Assembly (NCBI GenBank): GCA_036504095.1
Contig: DASXVS010000042.1
Location: forward strand, 62,001 to 126,000
DNA length: 64,000 nt
Source of the DNA: Armatimonadota bacterium
GTDB taxonomy: Bacteria > Armatimonadota > DTGP01 > JAKQQT01
Direction: 5' to 3'
The translations under genes were made by a program, and so were the position numbers. The notes under the pieces were generated by a model. The model ran no database searches. It was not told where the DNA came from and saw only the letters and a list, made by a program, of their open reading frames with translations. Shown here piece by piece: positions 57,502 through 64,000 of the stretch; position 1 is the first letter of the stretch, and each line of letters starts with the position of its first letter.

Positions 57502-59445
57502 ATGGCCTGCAACCAGGAAACATTGATTCTGCTGTCGCGCTATGCGAACGACGAAACGACTGCCGAGGAGGCTGCCCGCGCGACCGCTCATGTCGGGTCC
57601 TGCACCGCCTGCCGCGATCTGTTGGAAGACTGGCGGAGCCAGCGCCAGTTGCTCATCTGGGCATCCACGCTGGAGCTTCCGGAGTTGTCCGCGATCACAT
57701 TGCGCGAAATCGCCCAAAGGGAGGAACCCATGTCTGTACCGCTGCGAGCATCACGACGCTTCGCCTGGCCGCATATGCGCATCAACCGGGCGTTCTCATT
57801 CGCCACGGTGGCCACGGCCGTCACGCTGGGTCTTATGTACACGTACGCATCTCGTAATGCCCTCTTCACGCCCAGGCTACCGGACGGCACAACTCTGGGC
57901 AGCGCTGCCCCCGTGGTCCGCGTCCACAACGGAATCGTGCTGGAACTGGCGCCCAATACCAGGGTCACGCGTCTTGGCGACGATCGGATTCGATTGGACG
58001 CCGGCTGGCTGCGGGCCACGGTGCGCCACGGGAGCGGACTTCGAATTCAGACCAAGCGCCTCGATGTGCGAGATGTAGGTACCGTCTTCCAGATGAACGC
58101 CGGCGCGCCTAGCGACAGCGTTACAGTGGAAGAAGGCGAGGTCTCCGTATCAAGGGGCGGAAAGACATACCAGGTCCGTCACGAGCAGATCCTGTCAGTG
58201 TCTGACAAAGGGCAACCCGATTGGGGCGCGCTCCCTGCTTACAAGCCGGAGGAAGGCGAACCCGGCCAGCCTCTTGTGAACTCACATGATGCGTTCGTTC
58301 CCACGGACGAGCAATCCCTGGATTGGCGTGAAGGCCTTCAGCGCCTCGCCACCGTGCTTCCAGATGCGAGAAGTAGCGGGACGAGCGGTGCAAGCTCGAC
58401 CTGGCCAGGGGTGGATTCCGTGTTCCGGCTCTCCCAATCATTCGCCCAGGGCGCTCGCAGGGGAATGCGCGCCCATTTTGCAGAGATCGCACGAGCCCAG
58501 AGTGGCGATACCGGCAACATCGGTACGTGGGAGTTCCCCGTCGCCTACGTGATGGTAGACAACGTGGCCGACCCTCGGGGACTCGCACCGGACACCTATC
58601 AGATTGGGATGTTCGCCAATGGATCACGCCTGTTCTGGCGGTTCAGGGGGAGCCGGGGGACTGTACTAGACACTCCACTCAGCTTCGAACGACAACCGAT
58701 ATCCCGGACAGGCGGCATATGTAGCGGCAACGGCAGTTCCTCCGCAGGCAACTGGGAGTTCAACATGGTTCGCGAACAGGGACAGGCTACGTCGACCGCT
58801 TACCTTCGCTTCATGGATTGGCCTGGCGCTATGAAGCCGACCCTGCGACTGGAACTGAAACCCCTGGATGGGTACCACCGAGAAGCGCGCACGATGCAAG
58901 CGGACCTGATTCGCCGGACCGCCGGAGTAACCGGCCTCGCGCTGGAGCGAGGGAACGCCGACTTGCTGTATCTCGATCCAGGGCGTTCGCATAGACTGAT
59001 GATCGCCTGGAACGCGAATGCCGGAAGCCAAGCGAACGCTGTGATGGAACGCGCGGGGAAGGGGCGTGGCGACTCCGCTTTGATGGGAGTCCTATTCACC
59101 GATAGCCCTCTGATTCTGCCCCATCTACCCGCCGGCACTTATCTCCTGAAGTGGATCGCACCCTCCTCGGGTGGAGCGTCGCGCTGGGAGATAGGAACGC
59201 TGAACGGAAGAGCCGCGATGGCGCTGCCATCGAACGCCGATCACTGGAAGGGACTAGACGCACATCGGATCACGGCTACCAGCGACCAACCATTGTCCGG
59301 GTCCGGTGTCTCCCGCCCGCTGGCCGTTGAGATTGGAACGGGGGCAGCGAGCGGCGGGGCGTATCCGTTTCGTTTCACGCTCCGGAATAACTCGACGGAT
59401 ATACGCGCCCTCGGCAGCGGCTGGGTCCAAGTGAAGCAACCGTAA
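57502..59445 (+). CDS. FecR-like membrane anti-sigma factor with zinc-finger N-terminus and large ectodomain
   Basis: 647 residues from ATG 57502 behind GGGAGGTGA; the frame is open earlier but that overlaps the sigma gene. The cytoplasmic N-terminus has the anti-sigma zinc motif H30-xxx-C34-xx-C37 (HVGSCTAC). One membrane helix (about 98-115) follows. The periplasmic FecR domain (about 140-235; VRVHNGIVLELAPNTRVTRL, LDVRDVGTVFQMNA, VTVEEGEVSVSRGG) is followed by about 400 residues of unrecognised beta-rich sequence, more than twice the usual FecR length. It should hold the ECF sigma factor inactive until a periplasmic signal arrives. Confidence 0.9.
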   Translation: MACNQETLILLSRYANDETTAEEAARATAHVGSCTACRDLLEDWRSQRQLLIWASTLELPELSAITLREIAQREEPMSVPLRASRRFAWPHMRINRAFSFATVATAVTLGLMYTYASRNALFTPRLPDGTTLGSAAPVVRVHNGIVLELAPNTRVTRLGDDRIRLDAGWLRATVRHGSGLRIQTKRLDVRDVGTVFQMNAGAPSDSVTVEEGEVSVSRGGKTYQVRHEQILSVSDKGQPDWGALPAYKPEEGEPGQPLVNSHDAFVPTDEQSLDWREGLQRLATVLPDARSSGTSGASSTWPGVDSVFRLSQSFAQGARRGMRAHFAEIARAQSGDTGNIGTWEFPVAYVMVDNVADPRGLAPDTYQIGMFANGSRLFWRFRGSRGTVLDTPLSFERQPISRTGGICSGNGSSSAGNWEFNMVREQGQATSTAYLRFMDWPGAMKPTLRLELKPLDGYHREARTMQADLIRRTAGVTGLALERGNADLLYLDPGRSHRLMIAWNANAGSQANAVMERAGKGRGDSALMGVLFTDSPLILPHLPAGTYLLKWIAPSSGGASRWEIGTLNGRAAMALPSNADHWKGLDAHRITATSDQPLSGSGVSRPLAVEIGTGAASGGAYPFRFTLRNNSTDIRALGSGWVQVKQP

Positions 59446-59464
59446 TCGGATCGACGCCGATGCG

Positions 59465-59501
59465 AACGGCCCGGCGGTCTTCACTGACTGCCGGGCCGTT
59501 T
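59465..59501. terminator. Second copy of the strong terminator, between convergent genes
   Basis: AACGGCCCGGCGGTC (59465-59479) pairs with GACTGCCGGGCCGTT, with short T/A runs outside. The stem is almost identical to that at 56851-56889. It closes the FecR-like gene on the plus strand and the enoyl-CoA hydratase gene on the minus strand. Confidence 0.75.
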
Positions 59502-59503
59502 CG

Positions 59504-60319
59504 TCATTCCGCCGGTTTCGGCGCCCATTTTGGCGGGCGGCCCTTGCTCATCGCATCGAGGCCTTCGCAGACGTCCTCGGAACTGCGGGATTTCGCGAGG
59601 CAGGTTGCGACGTCGTCCAGGGTGTCCGAACTTAGCAGGCTGTGGCCGTGGTAAGTGAGCCGGCGAATGAGGGCTTTGGTTTGTTTATGAGCGTGCGGCG
59701 CGCCGCGCAGCATGCCGATGACCGCGGCCTCAACGGCGCCGTCCAGTTGCGATCGGGTGGCCACCACATCGTGAACCAGCCGTATTTCCTTGGCGCGTGC
59801 CGCATCAAAGGGGCGTCCCGTCAGCAGGATGTTGCGGGCGTGGCTTCCGCCGATCTTCGCGATCAGAAATGGCGCTACACACGCGGGGACAAGCCCGTAC
59901 GATAGCTCCGGGGCCTGGAATGTGGTATCCGCGGAAGCCACCACCACGTCGCAGGCGGCAACCAGCCCGAGGGCGTCTCCGATGACCGCGCCGTGTACGG
60001 CGGCGACAACCGGTTTGGCAAATCCATCCAGAGAGTCGAGCATCGTCGCCAGGCTCTTCGCGTCGCGAAGGTTGTCGGCATATGATGCTTCGGACATGTG
60101 GTCCAGCCAGCGCATGTCGGTTCCGTCTGAAAAGACCGGTCCCGCTCCTCTGAGGACAACGACCTTGACGCTGGAATTGGCGCCGGCGGCCTCCAGATTG
60201 CGCATCAGTTCAGAAACGGATTGACCGTCCAGTGCGTTACGTTCCGCCGGGCGGTTGAGCGTAAGGGTCATTACGCCGCGCGCATCCAAGGCAGTTTCGA
60301 TGCGGGTGTCTTCGTTCAT
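59504..60319 (-). CDS. Enoyl-CoA hydratase/isomerase family protein
   Basis: 271 residues from ATG 60319 behind GGGAGGATAGAG. The crotonase fold shows LTLNRPAERNALDGQ, the first oxyanion strand VVVLRGAGPVFSDGTDMRWLD, and AAVHGAVIGDALGLVAACD, where GGGxE is replaced by IGDAL, so the first catalytic Glu is lost. The second, in APELSYGLVPA, is kept. This pattern is seen in methylglutaconyl-CoA or isohexenylglutaconyl-CoA hydratase-like members. It stands alone; the exact substrate is unknown. Confidence 0.9.
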   Translation of the reverse strand: MNEDTRIETALDARGVMTLTLNRPAERNALDGQSVSELMRNLEAAGANSSVKVVVLRGAGPVFSDGTDMRWLDHMSEASYADNLRDAKSLATMLDSLDGFAKPVVAAVHGAVIGDALGLVAACDVVVASADTTFQAPELSYGLVPACVAPFLIAKIGGSHARNILLTGRPFDAARAKEIRLVHDVVATRSQLDGAVEAAVIGMLRGAPHAHKQTKALIRRLTYHGHSLLSSDTLDDVATCLAKSRSSEDVCEGLDAMSKGRPPKWAPKPAE

Positions 60320-60734
60320 CTCTATCCTCCCGTTGCATGTGGTGATGTGGATGAAGCGCATCACATGGGCGATCCTGCTACCCGTATACATTCTATGCCC
60401 GATCGGACGATTCGCGCCATTCGAGCGCCCATTTTGAGGAGGTTCGGCGGCCCGGAGTTCGGCCGGACAAGCTACGCGTGGGTTGTGTGATGGCGTGCGG
60501 AGGGGGTGGCAGGGTGTCGGCTGGGTGTGGCGCCTGGCCGCGAAGTGTGTGGCAAGGTGACAGAAGCGGTGGGTTAGGAGGCAGCCAAGGGCGGAGATGG
60601 GGGTTGGGGGCGATGGAGGCGAGGGGGGAGCCTGGAGAGTTGCCGTTGTGGAGGGTGATTCCGCTTGACGTGTTGAGTGTAAGTTGGTAGAATACGCATG
60701 TTGGACGGCGCCCAGCCAAGCGCCGCCCGGTTCT
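60320..60734. other. Intergenic region upstream of tRNA-Asn (415 bp), with a G-rich tract
   Basis: From about 60480 to 60640 the plus strand is strongly G-biased, including GGG (60589), GGGGG (60599), GGGGG (60606) and GGGGGG (60623). The short plus-strand frame through it has no Shine-Dalgarno and looks non-coding. The tRNA promoter is at 60665-60693. Confidence 0.5.
60665..60693 (+). promoter_or_regulatory. Promoter of tRNA-Asn
   Basis: TTGACG (60665-60670), 17-bp spacer, TAGAAT (60688-60693). The start would be near 60700, 35 bp before the tRNA. Confidence 0.8.
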
Positions 60735-60810
60735 TCCTCGGTAGCTCAATTGGCAGAGCAGACGGCTGTTAACCGTCAGGTTCGTGGTTCGAGTCCACGC
60801 CGGGGAGCCA
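60735..60810 (+). tRNA. tRNA-Asn (anticodon GTT), CCA encoded
   Basis: The cloverleaf is complete. The acceptor TCCTCGG pairs with CCGGGGA (one G-U). The D arm contains AGCTCAATTGGCAGAGCA; the anticodon stem ACGGC/GCCGT-type pairing surrounds the loop with GTT; the T arm has GGTTCGAGTCC. Discriminator G at 60807 is followed by CCA (60808-60810). The 3' half, on the other strand, encodes the end of the serine recombinase, so this tRNA is probably the integration site of a mobile element. Confidence 0.96.
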
Positions 60811-62403
60811 ACGTTGACTTAAGCACGAACCAAGTTCGTGAACGGGCAGTTCGGGAAGGATGTTGTACTCCACCCGGACTGTCTCTTTGGTTTTGGACTC
60901 CACCCTACGCACGAGCCCGCCCACGACCTTCTTGCGCTCCTCCGGCGTGGCTTCCTTCAACATCGCCCGGATATCCCGGAACCATCGCCGGACGTCCTCC
61001 ACCTGCAACGGCTCCCGCACCTTGCTGCATCCCGCCTGCAGGAGCATCGACTCGGTGACCAGCTCCTTCTCCTGCCGCTCCATGTCGGTGAGTCGGATTG
61101 CCAGGCTGGCGATACCGGTACCCTGGGCCACGGCCTCAACCATGTTTGCTATCTTGACCTTCACGGTTCGGAGGGCGTCCTGGACTTCCTGCAGCCGTTG
61201 GCGGGCAGCGGCATCCTCCTGGGTGGCGTCGAGGCTGCGCAGCAGGTGGTCGAGCGTCTCCGGGTCAGCCTCAAGTTCCCACAGCCGGCCCAGAACCGCG
61301 GCCTCGGCGAGTTCGGCGTTGTAGCGGCTGATGGAACACTTCTCCCCTTTCGGGAATCGGTGGCTGCGCCCGCACTCGTAGTATGCCGTGTAAGGCTTGT
61401 TCCGCGGATGCTTGGTGCGGTGGTCGACACTGAAAGGTGTCATTCGTGTACCACACAAACCGCAATCCATGAGGCCTTGCAGAAGGTAAGTGTGACCGAC
61501 CAGTCCGTCCGACTTCGGCTGGGGCGGTCGAGCCCGAGACATCCTGATCGTCTGCGCCAAGTCCCAGAGTTCCGGCGACACGATAGCTTCATGTGAACCC
61601 GCGATCTCTAAGCTGTCGTAGGTGTACGTGCCCTTGTATCGCGGGTTCTTGAGCGTCTGGCCGATAGTCTGGATCGTCCATTCATTGCCGCCGGTCGTCT
61701 CGTTCTTCGAAGGTCGAATGCGGGTTCGGTAGCCCAGCCCATTGATATAGTCCCGAGTGCGACCCGGTGACCGTGTCTCGACGACCTTCTCAAAAATGAG
61801 CCGGACGACCATCGCTTCCTCCGAGTTCGGTACGAGCTTCTTGTCGACGACATCGTAGCCGTACGGAGTCGCCCCTCCCAGGTGTCGTCCAAGCTTGGCT
61901 TCGGCGTGCATCTTGTCGCGAACCCGCTCGGAGTTGACCTCGCGTTCCATCTCCGCGAACGAGAGCAGAAGGTTGCGCATCATCCGACCCATCGCTGTGG
62001 AGGTGTCGAGTTGCTCCTTTACGCTGATCAGCCGGCAGTTGTGCCCGTTCATCAGCCTGTCCATTGCGAAGAAGTCGGCAAGAGAGCGGGTGATACGATC
62101 AAGCTTGTACACCACGACGGCCTGGATCTGGCCGACCTCGATGTCTCGCAGAAGACGCGCGAGTTCAGGTCGCTCCATATTCTTGCCGGAGAAGCCGTCA
62201 TCCACGTAGTGTTCGACGAACTCCCATGGCTCGCCCATGGATACCTCCATCGCGACGCGTTGGGCGATCAGGCTCTTTTGATTGTCGAGAGTATTGAAGT
62301 CGGAGACAGACTGACCTTCGTCAGAACAACGGACGTAACCGACAACGCGGACTGTTCCACCCGTATCTCGATTAGGATGGTTCTTCTTTGGGGATCTTCT
62401 CAC
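60769..62403 (-). CDS. Large serine recombinase (integrase), reading into tRNA-Asn
   Basis: 544 residues. The resolvase domain (18-165) has YVRCSDEGQS with catalytic S27, KLDRITRS and MRNLLLSFAEMERE. The recombinase domain (about 175-285) has GGATPYGY and LKNPRYKGTY. A zinc ribbon uses C314, C317, C344 and C356, and a coiled coil (about 385-430) follows, the standard order for phage and ICE-type integrases. The last 13 codons (WLPGVDSNHEPDG) are the antisense of the tRNA 3' half, and the stop TAA comes from the anticodon loop. Start overlaps the preceding small gene by 4 bp. Confidence 0.93.
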   Translation of the reverse strand: MRRSPKKNHPNRDTGGTVRVVGYVRCSDEGQSVSDFNTLDNQKSLIAQRVAMEVSMGEPWEFVEHYVDDGFSGKNMERPELARLLRDIEVGQIQAVVVYKLDRITRSLADFFAMDRLMNGHNCRLISVKEQLDTSTAMGRMMRNLLLSFAEMEREVNSERVRDKMHAEAKLGRHLGGATPYGYDVVDKKLVPNSEEAMVVRLIFEKVVETRSPGRTRDYINGLGYRTRIRPSKNETTGGNEWTIQTIGQTLKNPRYKGTYTYDSLEIAGSHEAIVSPELWDLAQTIRMSRARPPQPKSDGLVGHTYLLQGLMDCGLCGTRMTPFSVDHRTKHPRNKPYTAYYECGRSHRFPKGEKCSISRYNAELAEAAVLGRLWELEADPETLDHLLRSLDATQEDAAARQRLQEVQDALRTVKVKIANMVEAVAQGTGIASLAIRLTDMERQEKELVTESMLLQAGCSKVREPLQVEDVRRWFRDIRAMLKEATPEERKKVVGGLVRRVESKTKETVRVEYNILPELPVHELGSCLSQRWLPGVDSNHEPDG

Positions 62404-62639
62404 TCTCCTTCATTCCTTTCTGTATCGGCGTCCTGACGCATGCGTTGATCGATGATAGCTAACGTCTGCAGGGCTTGTCGCCAATGATGCCAGTTCTCGG
62501 AAGAGGCGTTGAAAGTCGCCTCGACGTCGAGATGGCGCTGCCGCTTCCCGAGGCGGTTCGACATCGCAGCGGGAGCTAAAGCCGCGGGTGCGTCGGGATC
62601 GGCATGGGGAAGAGCAACGGCTGTGCGGGAGGGCATCAT
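62400..62639 (-). CDS. Small protein co-transcribed with the serine recombinase
   Basis: 79 residues from ATG 62639 (an ATG-ATG pair) behind GGAGGGAA; the open frame upstream is not protein-like. The N-terminus is Ala/Pro-rich (ALPHADPDAPAALAPAA). A basic amphipathic segment (SNRLGKRQRHLDVEATFNAS) and HHWRQALQTLAIIDQRM follow, ending in a charged tail. The 4-bp overlap with the recombinase implies coupled expression. It could be a recombination directionality factor or an orphan mobile-element protein; I recognise no family. Confidence 0.65.
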   Translation of the reverse strand: MMPSRTAVALPHADPDAPAALAPAAMSNRLGKRQRHLDVEATFNASSENWHHWRQALQTLAIIDQRMRQDADTERNEGE

Positions 62640-63135
62640 GCGTTCCCTCCGTACAAGGCCGTAGGGACCGATAGCACAGTGCCTCCGGTTCCTTCGCGCG
62701 TAATAGGCGCTATGACCGGCTGCAAAGTAAGTCTGCGGCATCCCAGATGGTCGGGAAACGCGGTCCGTGTACTCACTGTGGTGTGAGCATCAAAGATGTT
62801 CAAAGCAGACCTCCACGGTCCGCCGAGGGTGATGAGCCGAGCTGGCGAAGAATGCCGGGACTGCACAGTCCGGCGTAGGATTATCTTCCGCTCCTGTGGC
62901 TCCTTCCTGGGCGACCTTCGTGGCGTTCTGCCCATTGTCCGGGATATGGCCCGGTCCGTAATTTGCAGCGCTGAGACCTTCGCGCCGTCAGTAATAATAG
63001 TATACCTCCCTGACGACCATGCAAACAAGCGTTCCATCAGTGCCGATCGCCAGTTCCGACCACGAACTGCGGCATCCACAGACCCCCATCAATAATGGCC
63101 GATAAAGGCGACTTAAATGGTCGTATATAGCCGCG
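62640..63135. other. Region upstream of the recombinase unit (496 bp)
   Basis: No recognisable gene. A minus-strand promoter candidate is at 62999-63028. An open minus frame covers most of the region but has no homology-like features or codon pattern. No second copy of the tRNA 3' end is seen here. Confidence 0.4.
62999..63028 (-). promoter_or_regulatory. Candidate promoter of the recombinase unit
   Basis: Minus strand TTGTTT (63028-63023), 18-bp spacer, TATACT (63004-62999). It would leave a leader of about 350 bases before the 79-residue gene. Confidence 0.45.
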
Positions 63136-64000
63136 ATGACGCAATCAGTGCTTTGGTCCTTCCGAGGACGCACCCCTCCAGAGGCAGGCTCAATCCCGAA
63201 CCTTCCGTTCGGGACTCAGCCTGTAGTCACGGTGAAAGATGCATTCGGAGTGTCTGCTCTGAACTATACGGGGCCGGTGACGCTCGCCATTAAGCCGGGC
63301 ACGGGTGCCGCCGGCGCAGTTCTGTCAGGCACGACGATCGTAAACGCTGTAGCCGGTGTAGCAGCGTTCGCAGACTTGGGCATCGATAAGGCGGGCGATA
63401 ACTACCAACTGACAGCGACTAGCGGATCGCTGCCACTTGCTGACAGCGCACCGTTCCTCGTGGGTGTCGGGCTGGCAAAGGCGTGGGGAGGAAACAGCTA
63501 CGGCCAACTTGGCGACGGCTCAACAACGAGCCGGAACACGCCGGTACAGGTTTCTGGCCTGGCGAACGTTGCCTCGCTAAGCAGCGGAGGATATCACAGC
63601 CTGGCATTGACTACGGACGGAAAGGTGATGGCATGGGGGAGCAACTCTGCCGGCCAGCTCGGTAACGGAACGACCACAGATTCCGCGTCCCCTGAGCAAG
63701 TTCACGAACTCACGAACGTGTCCCGGGTGAGCGCGGGAACGTATCATAATCTGGCCGTAAAGGCTGACGGCACTGTGTGGGCGTGGGGGAGCAATGGCGA
63801 CGGCCAGCTTGGCGATAACACTAACACTAGCCGTGACGTTCCTGTGGAGGTCGTCGGCCTCACGACCGTGATGGCGGTTAGCGCCGGATCTGCTCATTGC
63901 TTGGCGGTGAAGACCGACGGCACGGTGTGGGCATGGGGCGATAACTCCTACGGCCAACTCGGCGACGGAACGGCGTTCGATCGGTATTCCCCGATCCAGA
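63136..64000 (+). CDS. RCC1-repeat protein, 5'-truncated and open at the right edge
   Basis: The frame is open from 63106 (after TAA 63103-63105) to the window end; the first ATG is 63136. It has no Shine-Dalgarno and no signal peptide. It opens in mid-domain of a bacterial Ig-like unit (VVTVKDAFGVSALNYTGPV, IDKAGDNYQLTATSG) and continues with at least four RCC1 repeats marked by AWGxNxxGQLGDG (WGGNSYGQLGDG, WGSNSAGQLGNG, WGSNGDGQLGDN, WGDNSYGQLGDG). Such proteins are normally large and secreted, so the 5' part appears to have been lost. It is beside the integrated recombinase unit, which may have caused the truncation. Confidence 0.75.
   Translation, partial: MTQSVLWSFRGRTPPEAGSIPNLPFGTQPVVTVKDAFGVSALNYTGPVTLAIKPGTGAAGAVLSGTTIVNAVAGVAAFADLGIDKAGDNYQLTATSGSLPLADSAPFLVGVGLAKAWGGNSYGQLGDGSTTSRNTPVQVSGLANVASLSSGGYHSLALTTDGKVMAWGSNSAGQLGNGTTTDSASPEQVHELTNVSRVSAGTYHNLAVKADGTVWAWGSNGDGQLGDNTNTSRDVPVEVVGLTTVMAVSAGSAHCLAVKTDGTVWAWGDNSYGQLGDGTAFDRYSPIQ

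Noticed and set aside
60478-60690. 70-codon plus-strand frame upstream of tRNA-Asn
   Set aside because: Gly/Trp/Arg-rich translation of a G-biased tract without a ribosome binding site, running into the tRNA promoter.
62636-63079. 147-codon minus-strand frame upstream of the recombinase partner gene
   Set aside because: No ribosome binding site, Arg-rich random composition, and it overlaps both the candidate promoter and the start region of the 79-residue gene.

Overview
This is a GC-rich chromosomal segment from a Gram-negative-type, probably free-living, polysaccharide-degrading heterotroph. Two complete RND efflux systems with TolC-type outer-membrane channels show a double-membrane envelope. 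Strong AGGAGG-type ribosome binding sites, Tat-exported sulfatases, dockerin-like C-termini, NPCBM/CBM9 modules and a DUF2231-cytochrome c fusion would fit Armatimonadota (or a similar Planctomycetes/Verrucomicrobia-like lineage). That assignment is inference from gene style only; there is no 16S rRNA or ribosomal protein gene to prove it.

Layout. 1-2.6 kb: the first 830 codons of a large minus-strand carbohydrate-active protein behind a near-consensus promoter carrying two LacI-type operators. 2.8-4.7 kb: a minus-strand envelope/redox operon (DUF2231-cytochrome c, a CxCxxC metal-binding protein, a secreted protein). 5.1-13.1 kb: a plus-strand polysaccharide-utilisation operon (GH172, two sulfatases, GH10 xylanase, GH43). 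13.1-16.4 kb: a UbiB/AarF kinase and two small secreted proteins. 16.7-24.5 kb: efflux system A (YtkA-adaptor fusion, RND pump, CpxP-like sensor, TolC). 24.6-33.9 kb: efflux system B, a seven-gene minus-strand operon (PepSY, TolC, adaptor lipoprotein, RND pump, YncE-like propeller, response regulator, histidine kinase). 34.1-35.8 kb: a secreted zincin with a dockerin-like tail. 35.8-42.2 kb: a sugar ABC importer operon divergent from a GH27 alpha-galactosidase. 42.2-46.3 kb: an ABC-F ATPase and a broken IS66 element with a tail-fibre-like gene lying between its pieces. 46.4-54.1 kb: an ATC-hydrolase-like protein, an AraC regulator and a plus-strand operon of four aldo-keto reductases plus a carboxylesterase. 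54.4-59.5 kb: signalling genes (RsbW-like kinase, CBM9-STN protein, ECF sigma factor, FecR-like anti-sigma). 59.5-60.8 kb: an enoyl-CoA hydratase and tRNA-Asn. 60.8-64 kb: a large serine recombinase whose reading frame ends inside tRNA-Asn, a small partner gene, and a truncated RCC1-repeat gene.

How it fits together. Much of the window concerns sensing, cutting and importing plant-type glycans (xylan/arabinan and galactosides) and keeping envelope homeostasis by metal or drug efflux. The most interesting candidate system is at 55.5-59.4 kb. A secreted protein joins a CBM9 carbohydrate-binding domain to an STN domain, the domain that TonB receptors use to talk to FecR. Directly downstream lie an ECF sigma factor and a membrane FecR-like anti-sigma factor. 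This could be a receptor-less carbohydrate-sensing relay. The second cluster of interest is the mobile-DNA evidence: an IS66 transposase split by an unrelated gene, a paired-palindrome repeat inserted in frame in a coding sequence, and an integrase gene that reads into its tRNA target.
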